Shown: positions 9,400 through 19,129 of the stretch, piece after piece
Layout: every line of letters starts with the position of its first letter
How positions within the stretch are numbered: position 1 is the stretch's first letter
Source: Prosthecobacter dejongeii
Lineage (GTDB): Bacteria; Verrucomicrobiota; Verrucomicrobiia; Verrucomicrobiales; Verrucomicrobiaceae
Assembly: GCF_014203045.1 (NCBI RefSeq)
Contig: NZ_JACHIF010000011.1
Span: 124,001-188,000 of the forward strand
Reading direction: 5' to 3'
DNA length: 64,000 bases
Program-made: the position numbers and the translations under genes
The notes under the pieces: generated by a model
Databases searched by the model: none
What the model was told of the DNA's origin: nothing
Seen by the model: only the letters and a program-made list of their open reading frames with translations

Positions 9400-11040
9400 A
9401 TGCCAACGCCCCCTTTTCACTACCAGGAATTGTTTGAACTCGGTCAGGACGATACCGAATACCGCCTGCTCACCCAAGACCACGTCAGCGTGCAAAATTT
9501 CGGCGGCAAGGAAGTTCTCTGTGTGGACCCACAGGCGCTGACTTTGTTGGCCAATCAGGCATTTCATGACATCAATTTCTTTCTGCGGCCTAAACATTTG
9601 AAACAGGTAGCAGCGATCTTGGATGATCCTGAGGCCAGTGAAAATGACCGCATGGTGGCTCTGACACTTTTGAAAAATGCGGATGTATCCTCCGCAGGTC
9701 TGCTCCCCTTTTGTCAAGACACTGGCACAGCCATCATCATGGGCAAAAAGGGCCAACAGGTGTGGACGGGTAGCAGTGATGAAGCTGCCCTCTCCAAAGG
9801 CGTGTATGAAGCCTACACAGAGAATAATCTGCGCTACTCCCAAAATGCCGCGCTCGACATGTTCAATGAGAAGAACACGGGTACGAATTTGCCCGCCCAG
9901 TTTGATCTGTATGCAACCGAAGGTGAGGCCTACAAATTCCTCTTCATCTCCAAAGGCGGAGGCTCAGCGAACAAGTCCTTCCTTTACCAGGAAACTCGCG
10001 CAGTGCTGAATCCCAAGAGCATCGTCAAGTTCCTCACGGACAAGATGCTGTCTCTGGGCACCGCAGCCTGCCCCCCTTACCACCTCAGCTTTGTCATCGG
10101 CGGCACCTCGGCGGAGGCCACGATGAAGCATGTGAAACTGGCCTCCACGAAGTACTACGATAACCTGCCCACCACTGGCAATGAGCATGGCCGCGCTTTT
10201 CGCGACCTGGAGCTGGAAGCTCAGATGCTGGAGGCTGCGCGCACCTGCGGCATCGGTGCCCAGTTTGGCGGCAAATACTTCGCGCTGGATGTTCGCGTCA
10301 TCCGCCTGCCCCGCCATGGGGCCTCCCTGCCTATCGGCATCGGAGTCTCCTGCTCCGCAGACAGGCAGGCTAAAGGCAAGATCACTCGAGACGGCGTCTT
10401 CATCGAAAAACTGGAAACGAACCCGCTGCAATACATCCCAGAAGAGCTGCGCCATCGCAAAGATACCAACGCGGTCCGCATCGATCTCAACCAACCGATG
10501 GAAGCCATCCGCGCGGAATTGAGCAAGCATCCAGTCACCACCCGTCTGCTGCTCAATGGCCCCATTGTTGTCGCGCGCGACATCGCCCATGCCAAGCTCA
10601 AAGAGCGCCTAGATGCTGGGGGTGAACTGCCAGACTATTTCAAGGCCCATCCCGTGTATTATGCGGGCCCAGCTAAGACCCCAGCGGGCATGCCCAGCGG
10701 GAGCTTCGGCCCCACCACCGCCGGCCGCATGGACAGCTATGTGGACCTGTTCCAAAGCCACGGCGGCAGCATGATCATGATCGCCAAAGGTAACCGTGGA
10801 CAGCAGGTCACGGATGCCTGCAAAAAACACGGCGGTTTCTACCTGGGTAGCATTGGTGGACCCGCAGCCATCCTGGCGAAAGAAAACATCAAGAAAGTCG
10901 AAGTCGTCGAGTTTCCAGAACTCGGCATGGAGGCCATTTGGAAAATCGAAGTGCAGGATTTCCCCGCATTCATCCTGGTGGATGACAAAGGTGAAGACTT
11001 CTTCCAGAGCGTCGGCACTGGCTGCTCCGTGAAACATTGA
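9400..11040 (+). CDS. fumA: Fumarate hydratase, class I (iron-sulfur)
   Basis: 546 aa, about the length of E. coli FumA. It interconverts fumarate and L-malate in the citric acid cycle, in the cytoplasm, using a [4Fe-4S] cluster. Cysteines fall at C105 (LPFCQDTGT), C224 ([12 protein letters not shown]) and C318 ([10 protein letters not shown]), the same numbers as the cluster ligands of E. coli FumA as I recall them. Other family landmarks are [11 protein letters not shown] and the C-terminal beta domain with [15 protein letters not shown]. It stands alone, about 100 bp after the esterase and 72 bp before the alkylation-repair pair. Class I enzymes are oxygen-sensitive; no class II fumarase is seen in the window. 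Confidence 0.95.
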   Translation: MPTPPFHYQELFELGQDDTEYRLLTQDHVSVQNFGGKEVLCVDPQALTLLANQAFHDINFFLRPKHLKQVAAILDDPEASENDRMVALTLLKNADVSSAGLLPFCQDTGTAIIMGKKGQQVWTGSSDEAALSKGVYEAYTENNLRYSQNAALDMFNEKNTGTNLPAQFDLYATEGEAYKFLFISKGGGSANKSFLYQETRAVLNPKSIVKFLTDKMLSLGTAACPPYHLSFVIGGTSAEATMKHVKLASTKYYDNLPTTGNEHGRAFRDLELEAQMLEAARTCGIGAQFGGKYFALDVRVIRLPRHGASLPIGIGVSCSADRQAKGKITRDGVFIEKLETNPLQYIPEELRHRKDTNAVRIDLNQPMEAIRAELSKHPVTTRLLLNGPIVVARDIAHAKLKERLDAGGELPDYFKAHPVYYAGPAKTPAGMPSGSFGPTTAGRMDSYVDLFQSHGGSMIMIAKGNRGQQVTDACKKHGGFYLGSIGGPAAILAKENIKKVEVVEFPELGMEAIWKIEVQDFPAFILVDDKGEDFFQSVGTGCSVKH

Positions 11041-11112
11041 TGGTTAGTCCCGTATCACTACCATGTCCGAAAACGGCGAGCGTGAAATGAGATTCTGCGC
11101 CATCATTGGTGC

Positions 11113-12546
11113 ATGAATCTCACGGATGACACCTGCTACACGGCGCTCCAGGCACGCGATGCGCGCTTTGATGGGGTGTTTTTTACAGGGGTGAAATCCA
11201 CGGGTATTTACTGTCGCCCTGTCTGCCCAGCGCGGACACCTGCGGCCAAGTCCTGCGCCTTTTATCCCACAGCGAGTGCGGCAGAAGCGGCGGGTTTTCG
11301 CCCCTGCCTGCGCTGCCGCCCAGAGTTGGCCCCTGGTTGTCATGGTAGTTCGCTGGCGGAAGCGATCCTGAGTAGGCTGCAAGAACGTGCTGTCGAGGGG
11401 GTGTGGCTGGCAGATCTGGACGCTGATCTCGGGTTAAGCACGCGTCAAGTGAGACGCATCCTAGAAGCCGAATACGGAGTAACGCCGGTGCAGGTGATCC
11501 AGACTCAGCGCCTGCTCCTGGCTAAGCAACTTCTCCAGGAAACAAGCCAGCCCGTGAGCGAGATCGCCCTAGCGGCGGGCTTTCGTAGCCTGCGGAATTT
11601 CAATGCCCTGTTTCAGCAGCGCTATGGGCTAGTCCCCAGTGCTTGCCGCAGGAAAGTTAGCTCAGGCAGCGATGGCATTCGCCTTCGGTTAGCCTACCGT
11701 GCCCCCCTGGCTTGGACGGCATTGATGGATTACTTCCGCAGCCGCCTGGTGCCAGGGGTGGAAGAAATCTGTGGTGCCGAATACCGCCGCACCGTCACAC
11801 TAGGAGAGGCCACAGGGTGGATGCGTGTGTGGCCGACTGAAGGGGCGGCGGTCTTGAACGTTGAAGTCTCTCCTTCTTTGATGCGACACTTGGGAGCCGT
11901 GCAGGCCCGGGTGCGGCGCATGTTTGACCTGGATGCCAGACCCGATGCCATTGAGAGCGTGCTGAAAGCCGATCCTCTTTTGGCTCCCGTCTTTGCCGAT
12001 TTCCCAGGCCTACGGGTGGGCGGTGCCTGGGATACCTTTGAGCTCGCGGTGCGGGCTGTGCTAGGGCAGCAAATCACTGTCGTTGCAGCGACCACTCTCT
12101 CTGGCCGATTGGCCGCCCGTATCGGAAGTAAAATTGAGACACCTTTCCCAAATTTACACCGCCACGCCATCCAGGCAGCCGCTTTGGATATACTCACCGT
12201 GGAGGAGATGTGCCAACTCGGGCTGGTGCGTGCGCGGGCGGAAACGCTGAAGCACCTCGCCTCTTTTGCTCTTCAAGGTGGGCTTCAATTTCCCCCAGGA
12301 TTGGATCACGAGAGCGCCGTGGCGCAGTTGGTCGAGCTCCCCGGCATCGGTCCCTGGACGGCACACTACATCGCCATGCGCGCCCTGCGTTTTCCAGATG
12401 CTTTTCCAGCCGCGGATTTAGGATTACGCAAAGCCATTGGCCAGGGTGTTTTGATCCCGACCAAGCAGGCCGAACAACGCTCGCTCGACTGGCGTCCCTG
12501 GCGCGCCTATGCCGCTGCGGCCCTTTGGAAAAGTCTTACCCCATGA
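11113..12546 (+). CDS. alkA: Ada-type regulator fused to AlkA DNA-3-methyladenine glycosylase
   Basis: 477 aa with three modules. Residues 1-75 are an Ada zinc/methyl-phosphotriester domain with the four-cysteine set C34, C38, C65, C68 (YCRPVC and FRPCLRC). Residues about 85-170 are an AraC-type double helix-turn-helix ([20 protein letters not shown]). Residues about 180-470 are the AlkA N-terminal domain and HhH-GPD glycosylase core, with the hairpin [17 protein letters not shown] and the catalytic-type aspartate in [11 protein letters not shown]. By family knowledge, the first part senses methylated DNA backbone and activates transcription while the second excises 3-methyladenine and related lesions. 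The stop overlaps the ogt start (ATGA). Autoregulation is likely but inferred. Confidence 0.92.
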   Translation: MNLTDDTCYTALQARDARFDGVFFTGVKSTGIYCRPVCPARTPAAKSCAFYPTASAAEAAGFRPCLRCRPELAPGCHGSSLAEAILSRLQERAVEGVWLADLDADLGLSTRQVRRILEAEYGVTPVQVIQTQRLLLAKQLLQETSQPVSEIALAAGFRSLRNFNALFQQRYGLVPSACRRKVSSGSDGIRLRLAYRAPLAWTALMDYFRSRLVPGVEEICGAEYRRTVTLGEATGWMRVWPTEGAAVLNVEVSPSLMRHLGAVQARVRRMFDLDARPDAIESVLKADPLLAPVFADFPGLRVGGAWDTFELAVRAVLGQQITVVAATTLSGRLAARIGSKIETPFPNLHRHAIQAAALDILTVEEMCQLGLVRARAETLKHLASFALQGGLQFPPGLDHESAVAQLVELPGIGPWTAHYIAMRALRFPDAFPAADLGLRKAIGQGVLIPTKQAEQRSLDWRPWRAYAAAALWKSLTP

Positions 12547-13052
12547 AACCGACTCGCTATTACACCCACACATCCTCCCCCATTGGAGGCATTACCCTTG
12601 TGTCCACAGAGGTGGGACTGTGCGGCCTTTATCTCGAAGGCCAGCGCCACTGGCCGCGCGATGCGGACACCTGGGTGCGAGATGATGAAGGCGCGCGCTT
12701 TGATGCCACCTTGATGGCTCTTGCGCGCTACTTCATGGGTAAAGATCTGCGCTTTTCCCTGCCCCTGGATTGGGTCACAGGCACGCCATTCCAACAAAAA
12801 GTGTGGCAAGCTCTGTTAGAGATCCCCGCCGGTAAAACCTGGACTTACGGCCAGCTAGCGGAGCGCCTGGCAGCCCCAGCGGCGGTGCGGGCCGTAGGCG
12901 CAGCCGTGGGGAAGAACCCACTCTCCATCATCATTCCCTGTCACCGCGTGATCGGGCAAAACGGCAGTCTCACGGGTTATGCGGGAGGGCTAGACCGCAA
13001 GCGCTGGCTCCTCACGCATGAGGGCGTGGAACTCCCTGCTATGCTCCTTTAG
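12543..13052 (+). CDS. ogt: Methylated-DNA--[protein]-cysteine S-methyltransferase
   Basis: 169 aa from the ATG at 12543, which overlaps the alkA stop as ATGA, so translational coupling decides this start. The protein is a suicide repair enzyme that transfers O6-alkyl groups from guanine to its own cysteine. The active-site motif is IIPCHRVIG, preceded by the helix-turn-helix segment [23 protein letters not shown] and followed by [13 protein letters not shown]. With the Ada/AlkA fusion upstream it forms a two-gene alkylation-damage operon whose modules together equal E. coli Ada plus AlkA. The last 14 bases overlap the end of the convergent antiporter gene. Confidence 0.95.
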   Translation: MKPTRYYTHTSSPIGGITLVSTEVGLCGLYLEGQRHWPRDADTWVRDDEGARFDATLMALARYFMGKDLRFSLPLDWVTGTPFQQKVWQALLEIPAGKTWTYGQLAERLAAPAAVRAVGAAVGKNPLSIIIPCHRVIGQNGSLTGYAGGLDRKRWLLTHEGVELPAMLL

Positions 13053-14913
13053 GCGGCCCGGCGGTGTCCCACGCATCTTCGGCATCCAAGTGCTGACGTT
13101 TGAGATCCTGCCGAAACACCGACTCCAAATTTTCTAAATGTTGGCGGGCCATGGAGATGTAAGTGGCCTGGTCTCCCCCATAGTGTTTGGCCAGTTCGCG
13201 CACGCTTTCTTCGTCGTAGCAGCGGAAAAGTTCCACCGCACGCACAGCCCGGTGAGCGCGGTAGCCCAGCGCGCGTAAGACATCCACACTCAGATCCAAA
13301 GAACTGCCTAACAAATCACGCCGATAGTCCATGATGCCGCGTTTGATCAGCTCATAGGCATGATTGCGACTGGTAGCCCTGGCGAGGATGCGCAGGTGAG
13401 GAAATTCATGGCGGACGAGGTCCACGATCTCCAAAGACTTCGCTTCATCATCCACCGCGCAGACGAAGATTTTCGCTTTTTCAGCCCCCGCCGCAGCGAG
13501 GAGATCTGCACGGGAAGCATCTCCATAAAATGACTTGAGACCAAAACGGCCCAGCATTTCGACCTGATCCGGGTCATTGTCCAAAACGGTCACGCCAAAA
13601 CCATTCGACTGCAAGAGACGGCCGATGATGTGACCGAAGCGACCAAAGCCTGCCAAAATCACTGGGTGATCATGGCTTTCCACCACGTCATGCTCGCGGG
13701 GCGAGGCCAGTTTAGAAAACCGAGGTTGGATGAGCCGATCATTGGCGATCAGCATCAAAGGAGTCAAAGCCATGCTGATGGCGACAGCCGCATTTAAGGG
13801 CCCCGCTAACTCGGGACCGACCAACCCTAAACCACCTGCTGTCCCGAGCAGAACAAAACAAAATTCGCCCCCCTGAGCCAGGGCGCAAGAAAAGATGAAC
13901 GAAGCGCCCCAGCCAAGCTGAAAAAGCCCACCAAGTGACAGGAGCACCAGAAACTTCACTGCGATAAGCCCGAAAACGAGGACGGCAATCAGGCCGGGCT
14001 GCGCCACCACCAAGCCCAAGTTTAACCCGGCCCCAACCGCCATGAAGAATAACCCCAACAACAGGCCTTTAAAGGGTTCCACATCCGCTTCCAATTGATG
14101 CCGATATTCGCTTTCTGCCAAAACGACCCCTGCGATAAACGTGCCCAACGCGGCAGAGAGCCCCACGAGTTGCATGAGCCATGCTACACCTGCCACCACC
14201 AGCAAAGCGACGATGGTGAACATCTCCCGCAGCTTAGATGCCGCCACATAACGGAAGACGTATCGCAGAAAGTAATGCGCCACCACGACCACAGCCACCA
14301 CGGCACCGATCGTACACAAGGTCTGTGCCCACTGCGGCAGGTGGGCCAGGGCAGATTCATGGCCATGCGCATGCTCCGCCTCCCCTGCCCCGCCATTTGC
14401 TTTCGCCAGCCAAGGTAGAGCCGCCAAAATAGGGATGACGGCAATGTCCTGAAATAACAGGACGGAAAAGCAGGCCTGACCTCCTCGGGTATTCAGCAGT
14501 TTCCTTTCCGCCAAAGACTGGATGACGATAGCGGTGGAGGACATCGTCAAAATGAGCCCCACCGTAACGGCGATAGGCCAGGTCAGCCCCAAAGCCAGCG
14601 CGATTCCTGAGACTGCAGCAGCAGTGCCCAAGACCTGCGCACTGCCGGTGCCTAAAATAGGCCCTCGCAACCGCCAAAGCAAACTCGGCCGGAGTTCCAA
14701 CCCCACGACAAAGAGCATCATCACGACGCCGAATTCCGCAAAGTGCTGCACATCTTCCACCTCACCAACCAAACCCAAAAGCGAAGGGCCGATGACGATG
14801 CCTGCCAATAGATAACCCAAGACAGATCCCAACCCCAATCGCTTCGCTATGGGCACGGCGATGACAGCAGCGATAAGATAGACAACGGCCTGAAAAAGGA
14901 ACTCGGGAGACAT
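13039..14913 (-). CDS. Monovalent cation:proton antiporter (CPA2, KefB/KefC-like) with TrkA-N domain
   Basis: 624 aa from the ATG at 14913 ([20 protein letters not shown]), chosen because the first membrane helix follows at once; in-frame ATGs at 14952 and 14973 are possible. About 12 membrane segments fill residues 1-385, with [16 protein letters not shown] early on, typical of CPA2 exchangers. A cytoplasmic Rossmann TrkA-N domain follows ([17 protein letters not shown], then the acidic strand end TVLDNDPDQ). It should move K+ (or Na+) against protons across the inner membrane, gated by nucleotide or, in true Kef proteins, glutathione adducts. A His-rich loop ([14 protein letters not shown]) lies between early helices. 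No KefF/KefG ancillary gene is next to it, so Kef-type regulation is uncertain. It converges on ogt with a 14-bp overlap. Confidence 0.88.
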   Translation of the reverse strand: MSPEFLFQAVVYLIAAVIAVPIAKRLGLGSVLGYLLAGIVIGPSLLGLVGEVEDVQHFAEFGVVMMLFVVGLELRPSLLWRLRGPILGTGSAQVLGTAAAVSGIALALGLTWPIAVTVGLILTMSSTAIVIQSLAERKLLNTRGGQACFSVLLFQDIAVIPILAALPWLAKANGGAGEAEHAHGHESALAHLPQWAQTLCTIGAVVAVVVVAHYFLRYVFRYVAASKLREMFTIVALLVVAGVAWLMQLVGLSAALGTFIAGVVLAESEYRHQLEADVEPFKGLLLGLFFMAVGAGLNLGLVVAQPGLIAVLVFGLIAVKFLVLLSLGGLFQLGWGASFIFSCALAQGGEFCFVLLGTAGGLGLVGPELAGPLNAAVAISMALTPLMLIANDRLIQPRFSKLASPREHDVVESHDHPVILAGFGRFGHIIGRLLQSNGFGVTVLDNDPDQVEMLGRFGLKSFYGDASRADLLAAAGAEKAKIFVCAVDDEAKSLEIVDLVRHEFPHLRILARATSRNHAYELIKRGIMDYRRDLLGSSLDLSVDVLRALGYRAHRAVRAVELFRCYDEESVRELAKHYGGDQATYISMARQHLENLESVFRQDLKRQHLDAEDAWDTAGPPKGA

Positions 14914-15065
14914 GAAGCGTAAATCTAAAGTTTGGCAGTAAAACTCTGCCATTAAGAAGGCGGTAAACTGCACTCAACTGTCCAAAAAGCACCCTTATCA
15001 TGGTCCTTTTTGAGTCATTCCGCCCACTAGCGACGCAAATTTGCACACCACCTACCTTTTTTGAA

Positions 15066-15088
15066 TCCGAAGAATCCCATTCTTCGGA
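15066..15088. promoter_or_regulatory. Perfect 10-bp inverted repeat, 3-nt loop
   Basis: TCCGAAGAAT-CCC-ATTCTTCGGA is a perfect hairpin or operator in the divergent region. Neither strand has a T-run immediately downstream, so it does not look like an intrinsic terminator. It lies about 145 bp before the methyltransferase start and about 150 bp before the antiporter start. Confidence 0.4.
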
Positions 15089-15188
15089 ATGACTAGAATG
15101 GAGGTGAATTTTCAGAAACAAAGTTTCCTCAACAACTCAATTCGCATTTTGCCCGGCCTTATATCTCGGTTATTTTAACAAAATACTT

Positions 15189-15206
15189 CCACTTATTACC
15201 AAGTGG
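15189..15206. promoter_or_regulatory. Inverted repeat CCACTT-N6-AAGTGG before the methyltransferase gene
   Basis: Six-base arms separated by six bases, ending 25 bp before the ATG at 15232. The spacing suits binding by a dimeric repressor or activator close to the promoter. No experimental motif is known to me that matches it. Confidence 0.3.
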
Positions 15207-15231
15207 TCCCGATATTTTAAAAATAAACGAG

Positions 15232-16191
15232 ATGCCGCCTCCCTACTCCATCCTCACCGCTGAGTCGCCGGTGCTCTATCGGCGTGATTCGCATCTCTTG
15301 AATGCTTTCGACGAGTTGCTACATGACTTCCTCAGCAAAGGAGGGCCGCGCCCGCCAGAATACAGCGTGCTCAATCGCGCCGTCCGTCACTTGGGGGATG
15401 CTGTGCGTGGGGGCAGCCTGAGCCTGGAGGAAGTCTCGGATTACGTGCGCGAAATGACGCAACTGCACCTGCCTGGTACCATGCAGGCTGAGGCGCTCGC
15501 CCGCAAATATGGCTACAGCGGTGATTTTGAAATCATCGACCATATCTATACCCGGCGAACACAGACAGATCCAAATCTGCGCTTATGGGATCTTTATTTT
15601 CATAGCCAAGCGGCCCCGGTCGCTGTGCGGAATCGCAAAGCCTACTTCCAAGACTTAATGGCCAGCCACCTGGAGCATCACCCTAGGGGGCAACCCCTCT
15701 CTGTCCTTAATGTGGCAAGCGGCCCGGCGCGGGATGTGCGGGAATTTTTCATGAACACTCCCGACGCGGACGTGCAGATTGATTGTGTGGATATGGACGC
15801 TCATGCCATCGCTTATGCTCAAAATCTCTGCACACCTTGGGAATCCAGGTTGCGCTTTCACCACCGCAATGTCCTGCGTTTTGTCCCCACACGCGGGTAT
15901 GATCTCACTTGGTCTGCCGGTTTGTTTGATTATCTGAGCGATCGGCTTTTTGTCCATGTGCTGAAGGCCATGATGGCCGTGACCAAGCCCGGCGGAGAGG
16001 TGGTGGTGGGGAACTTTTCAGACTTCAACCCGAGCCGCGATTACATGGAACTGCTGGGCCACTGGCAGCTCATTCATCGCAGCCGGGAGACTTTAACCGC
16101 CTTAGCAGCCAGAGCTGGGGCCTCCCCAGACCAAATCCAAATTCACTGGGAGCCTGAAGGCGTGAATTATTTTTTACATATTCAACGCTAA
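15232..16191 (+). CDS. SAM-dependent methyltransferase, PhcB-like (fatty-acid methyl ester signal synthase type)
   Basis: 319 aa. A helical N-terminal part of about 150 residues precedes a class I methyltransferase fold: motif I SVLNVASGPARDV (about 158-170), the acidic strand end QIDCVDMDAHAIAYA, then YDLTWSAGLFDYLSDRLF and MAVTKPGGEVVVGNFSDFNPSRDYME. This set fits proteins usually named extracellular-factor 3-hydroxypalmitate methyl ester synthase (PhcB of Ralstonia). PhcB methylates a 3-hydroxy fatty acid to make a diffusible quorum signal. The assignment is strengthened by the histidine kinase and receiver/kinase genes directly downstream, the partners seen in the Ralstonia locus. The acyl substrate is unknown; another small-molecule methyltransferase remains possible. 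The start follows an AT-rich leader. Confidence 0.7.
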   Translation: MPPPYSILTAESPVLYRRDSHLLNAFDELLHDFLSKGGPRPPEYSVLNRAVRHLGDAVRGGSLSLEEVSDYVREMTQLHLPGTMQAEALARKYGYSGDFEIIDHIYTRRTQTDPNLRLWDLYFHSQAAPVAVRNRKAYFQDLMASHLEHHPRGQPLSVLNVASGPARDVREFFMNTPDADVQIDCVDMDAHAIAYAQNLCTPWESRLRFHHRNVLRFVPTRGYDLTWSAGLFDYLSDRLFVHVLKAMMAVTKPGGEVVVGNFSDFNPSRDYMELLGHWQLIHRSRETLTALAARAGASPDQIQIHWEPEGVNYFLHIQR

Positions 16192-16290
16192 ACTTTAATT
16201 CCCCATAGATCTGAAGAAAATTCGTAGAATATTGACTTTAAACCACATAGCAAGGGCGTGCTGCGCCCGGCAAAAGACCCAAAGAATTAG

Positions 16291-16318
16291 TTGCTAGCCT
16301 TTCTCGATCCAGTATAAT
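16291..16318 (+). promoter_or_regulatory. Candidate sigma-70 promoter before the histidine kinase gene
   Basis: TTGCTA (16291-16296) and TATAAT (16313-16318) are separated by 16 bp. Transcription would begin near 16325, only about 14 nt before the GTG at 16339, implying a very short leader, or use of a start further downstream. The kinase and regulator could then be transcribed separately from the methyltransferase. Confidence 0.4.
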
Positions 16319-16338
16319 TTACAATAATTATACAAATT

Positions 16339-17826
16339 GTGATTGCTCTAACAACCAAGTCACCTAATACGGCTCCGCTGCACTTCCCTGCTGCGACACG
16401 TGAGGTGCCTGTGATTTCCAGAGCAGCCCCGCCTATTGATCCAAAAATTCTCGCAGAAGCGGAAAAATCAGCTCGCTTCGAGGGAGAGCTACAAGAGCTC
16501 AATATGCGGAATGCACGATTGGGAGCCTGGTTCGTCATGCTCTTGGTCCCGTTCTGTGCGGTGTTGGATTGGCTGGCCTACCCCACGCATTTCAGGGAGT
16601 TTGTGTTGCTGCGCATTCTCTGTTCAGCCATGTGTATTCCGTTGCTCTTGGCTCTCGATCGTCCCTGGGCAGCCCGTTATCACCGCGTTTATCCCGTGAT
16701 TTTGCCCTTGCTGCCAGCCTTGGCCATCTGCCTGATGATTTACTTCTCAGGCGATGGCAGTTCCAGCTATTACGCCGGGCTCATGCTCTGCCTTGTCGGT
16801 ACCTCCTTTGTCTTTCATTGGACGTTCCGGGAGATTGGAATCACCGTCGCTCTGGTGCTGCTGTTTTATTTCGCAGCGACGATTCCCAATCTCCGTTACG
16901 ATGGTCACCTCAGCTCCATCGGTCTATTTATCAATAACACGCTCTTCATCCTGCTGACCTGCGTGATTCTTTATTGCGGCAGTCGGCAGCACCACGCCAT
17001 CCGTCTGCGGGAATTTGTGAACCGCTGCAAAGTCGAGGCGCAACGGGAGGAACTGAGCCGCCGCAATGAGGAACTTTCCGCCACACTCAAACGTCTTCGT
17101 GAAACCGAAGCTCAATTAAATCAAAGTGAGAAACTGGCCTCCATCGGTCGGCTAAGCGCTGGCATCGTTCATGAGATCAATAATCCCCTGAACTTTGTTA
17201 AATCTGCGCTTTTCGTCCTGAAGAAAAAGACCAAAAACCTCCCGCCTGAAACTGTGGAGTCCCTGGGACTCATCCTCACGGACATCGGTGAAGGAGTGGA
17301 CCGCGTGGCCTCCATCGTTTCTGACCTACGCACGTTTGCGCATCCGGAGAACAAGGGCTCCTCCCCTGTCAATTTGAGTCAAACGGTGGCCAAAGTGAAT
17401 CGTCTCATGGCCAAGCAGATCGGCGATGCAGAAGCCCTGCTACACTGCGAAGTCCCGGCGGATCTCATAGCTTTTGGAGATGAAAACCACATCATTCAAA
17501 TTTTGATCAACCTTGTTCAAAACAGTCTGGATGCCTTGCAAGGACACCCCCATCCAGAAATTACCCTGAGTGCGATGCAAGAGGGTGACGAACTCGTTTT
17601 GCGCGTTCGTGACAATGGCACCGGGATACCAGAGGAACACTTGCAGCGCATTTTTGACCCTTTCTTCACCACCAAAGAAGTAGGCCAGGGCATGGGCCTC
17701 GGCTTGAGTCTTTGTTATCGAATGATGCAGGGCATGAACGGGTCTATCACTGCGGCTAGCCAGACTGGAACCTTCACTGAATTTACCCTTCGCTTTAAAC
17801 CCGCCGCCGCCCCCGCAGCCGCATGA
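16339..17826 (+). CDS. Six-TM sensor histidine kinase, PhcS/LqsS/CqsS-like architecture
   Basis: 495 aa from a GTG; no Shine-Dalgarno is visible and a later start is possible (for example GTG at 16402). After a cytoplasmic N-terminus, six hydrophobic segments occupy about residues 61-213 with short loops and no periplasmic domain, the architecture of autoinducer kinases for hydrophobic signals. A coiled-coil linker (about 222-262) leads to the kinase core: H-box AGIVHEINNPLNF (His278), N-box NLVQNSLDAL, G1 RDNGTGIP, F-box FDPFFTTKEVGQ and G2 GMGLGLSL, all intact. It should autophosphorylate and signal to the next gene, whose ATG overlaps its stop (ATGA). The gap from the methyltransferase is 147 bp. 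A role as receptor for the methylated product is inferred from gene order. Confidence 0.85.
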   Translation: MIALTTKSPNTAPLHFPAATREVPVISRAAPPIDPKILAEAEKSARFEGELQELNMRNARLGAWFVMLLVPFCAVLDWLAYPTHFREFVLLRILCSAMCIPLLLALDRPWAARYHRVYPVILPLLPALAICLMIYFSGDGSSSYYAGLMLCLVGTSFVFHWTFREIGITVALVLLFYFAATIPNLRYDGHLSSIGLFINNTLFILLTCVILYCGSRQHHAIRLREFVNRCKVEAQREELSRRNEELSATLKRLRETEAQLNQSEKLASIGRLSAGIVHEINNPLNFVKSALFVLKKKTKNLPPETVESLGLILTDIGEGVDRVASIVSDLRTFAHPENKGSSPVNLSQTVAKVNRLMAKQIGDAEALLHCEVPADLIAFGDENHIIQILINLVQNSLDALQGHPHPEITLSAMQEGDELVLRVRDNGTGIPEEHLQRIFDPFFTTKEVGQGMGLGLSLCYRMMQGMNGSITAASQTGTFTEFTLRFKPAAAPAAA

Positions 17827-19076
17827 ATCCCCCCCCTTTAGCTAACTACCACGTGCTCTACGTGGATGATGAGGAGAAAGCGCTCCATTACTTCAGACAG
17901 ATGTTTGAGGATGAATTCATCATCCACACCGCCAGCAATGCCGCCGATGGTTACCGCATTCTAGAAAATTACGGTCCGCAGATCGGTGTGTTGCTGACAG
18001 ACCAACGCATGCCTGGAGAAAGCGGGGTCGAACTGATGGACCGTGCCCGTAGGCTGCACCCCAATCTTGTTCGCATTCTCGTCACCGCATTTACCGATTA
18101 CCAAACTGCGGTGAAAGCAGTCAATGAAGGACGCGCTTACCGTTACCTACACAAGCCCCTGGACCCTGAGCAACTGGCCGCAGTGCTACGCCAGGGGATG
18201 GAATATTACGAGACCCTGCAAGAGCGCGAAGGTCTGCTAACTCAAAATGCGGAAAACATCCGCACAACTTTGATGGCAGACCGAGTCGCAGGCATGGGCA
18301 TCATGGCTGAAGGACTGAATCACCACCTGCGCAATGCACTCACCGTCGTCCGGGCCTTCATTGACTTAGCGCCGATGAAGCTGATGGAAGAGATTGACGC
18401 GAGGCCCCCGCGCGATCCAAATTTTTGGGTCGAAACACAGCATCAGGCACAAGCACAGATTGAGCGGATCCAGACCCTGCTGAACCACTTGGCCCACGCC
18501 TCCCACGCACGGAAACTGAATCGGCAAGATACGGTGTCTCTCCCAGCTTTGCTTGAGGAGACTTTAAACACTTACATCGGCCATTTTCAGGAGAAAAACA
18601 TTCGGGTGGAGTTCGATATCTCCCCTACCCTCCCTCCGCTATTGGTACATGAGGAGCGATTCCGCCAACTTTGGCGCCTACTTTTCATTGAGGAGATCAC
18701 CCACCTGCATCCGGGAGATCGTGTGGTGGTGAGGGCCCGCATGGAAAGAGATGCCTCCGGACAAGAGCAGGCGGTGATGGTCCTCACAGACAATGGCGGA
18801 TGGGGGGCCCAAGACCGAGCCGCAAACTTGTTCGATCCCTTTTTCACCCGCAGTCGCAAGCCTGATGACTTTGGTGTCAACATGATGGCCTGCTACGTCA
18901 CCCTTCACCTGCATGGCGGCAGCATCGAGGCCAAGCGATTAGAACCTCAAGGACTTGAGCTCACCATGCGATTACCGCTGGATCCCAACCAAAGCACTCA
19001 GGAGGCCAACGATTTTTTTCTTCACGCCACCCAGCATGAGCAGCGGTGGCAGAAACGAGAAGAACTGGCGGCTTAG
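17823..19076 (+). CDS. Receiver domain fused to histidine-kinase-like domain, PhcR/PhcQ-like
   Basis: 417 aa, start set by the ATGA overlap with the kinase gene. Residues 8-125 are a complete receiver: acidic D15/D16, phosphoacceptor D60 (LLTDQRMPG), Thr in LVTAFTD and Lys in HKPLDP. The rest resembles a histidine kinase: an H-box-like GLNHHLRNALTVV (His167), then an ATPase-like domain. The ATPase boxes are worn: the N-box region reads RQLWRLLFIEEITHL without the asparagine pair, G1 is TDNGGWG, and the glycine-rich G2 is replaced by FGVNMMACY. No DNA-binding domain is present. Ralstonia PhcR is likewise a receiver with a C-terminal kinase-like domain. It probably passes phosphate on or acts by protein contact rather than as a full kinase. 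Confidence 0.8.
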   Translation: MNPPPLANYHVLYVDDEEKALHYFRQMFEDEFIIHTASNAADGYRILENYGPQIGVLLTDQRMPGESGVELMDRARRLHPNLVRILVTAFTDYQTAVKAVNEGRAYRYLHKPLDPEQLAAVLRQGMEYYETLQEREGLLTQNAENIRTTLMADRVAGMGIMAEGLNHHLRNALTVVRAFIDLAPMKLMEEIDARPPRDPNFWVETQHQAQAQIERIQTLLNHLAHASHARKLNRQDTVSLPALLEETLNTYIGHFQEKNIRVEFDISPTLPPLLVHEERFRQLWRLLFIEEITHLHPGDRVVVRARMERDASGQEQAVMVLTDNGGWGAQDRAANLFDPFFTRSRKPDDFGVNMMACYVTLHLHGGSIEAKRLEPQGLELTMRLPLDPNQSTQEANDFFLHATQHEQRWQKREELAA

Positions 19077-19129
19077 AGTCAATCCTTCTGAAATAGTGGG
19101 GAGCCTTTAAGGCGGAGCCAGACACTCCA

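Larger units (their letters stand above)
14914..15231. other. Divergent intergenic region between antiporter and methyltransferase genes
   Basis: 318 bp carrying promoters for both directions. It becomes AT-rich toward the methyltransferase start. Two inverted repeats lie here (15066-15088 and 15189-15206) and are listed separately. No small gene or structured RNA was recognised. Confidence 0.5.
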
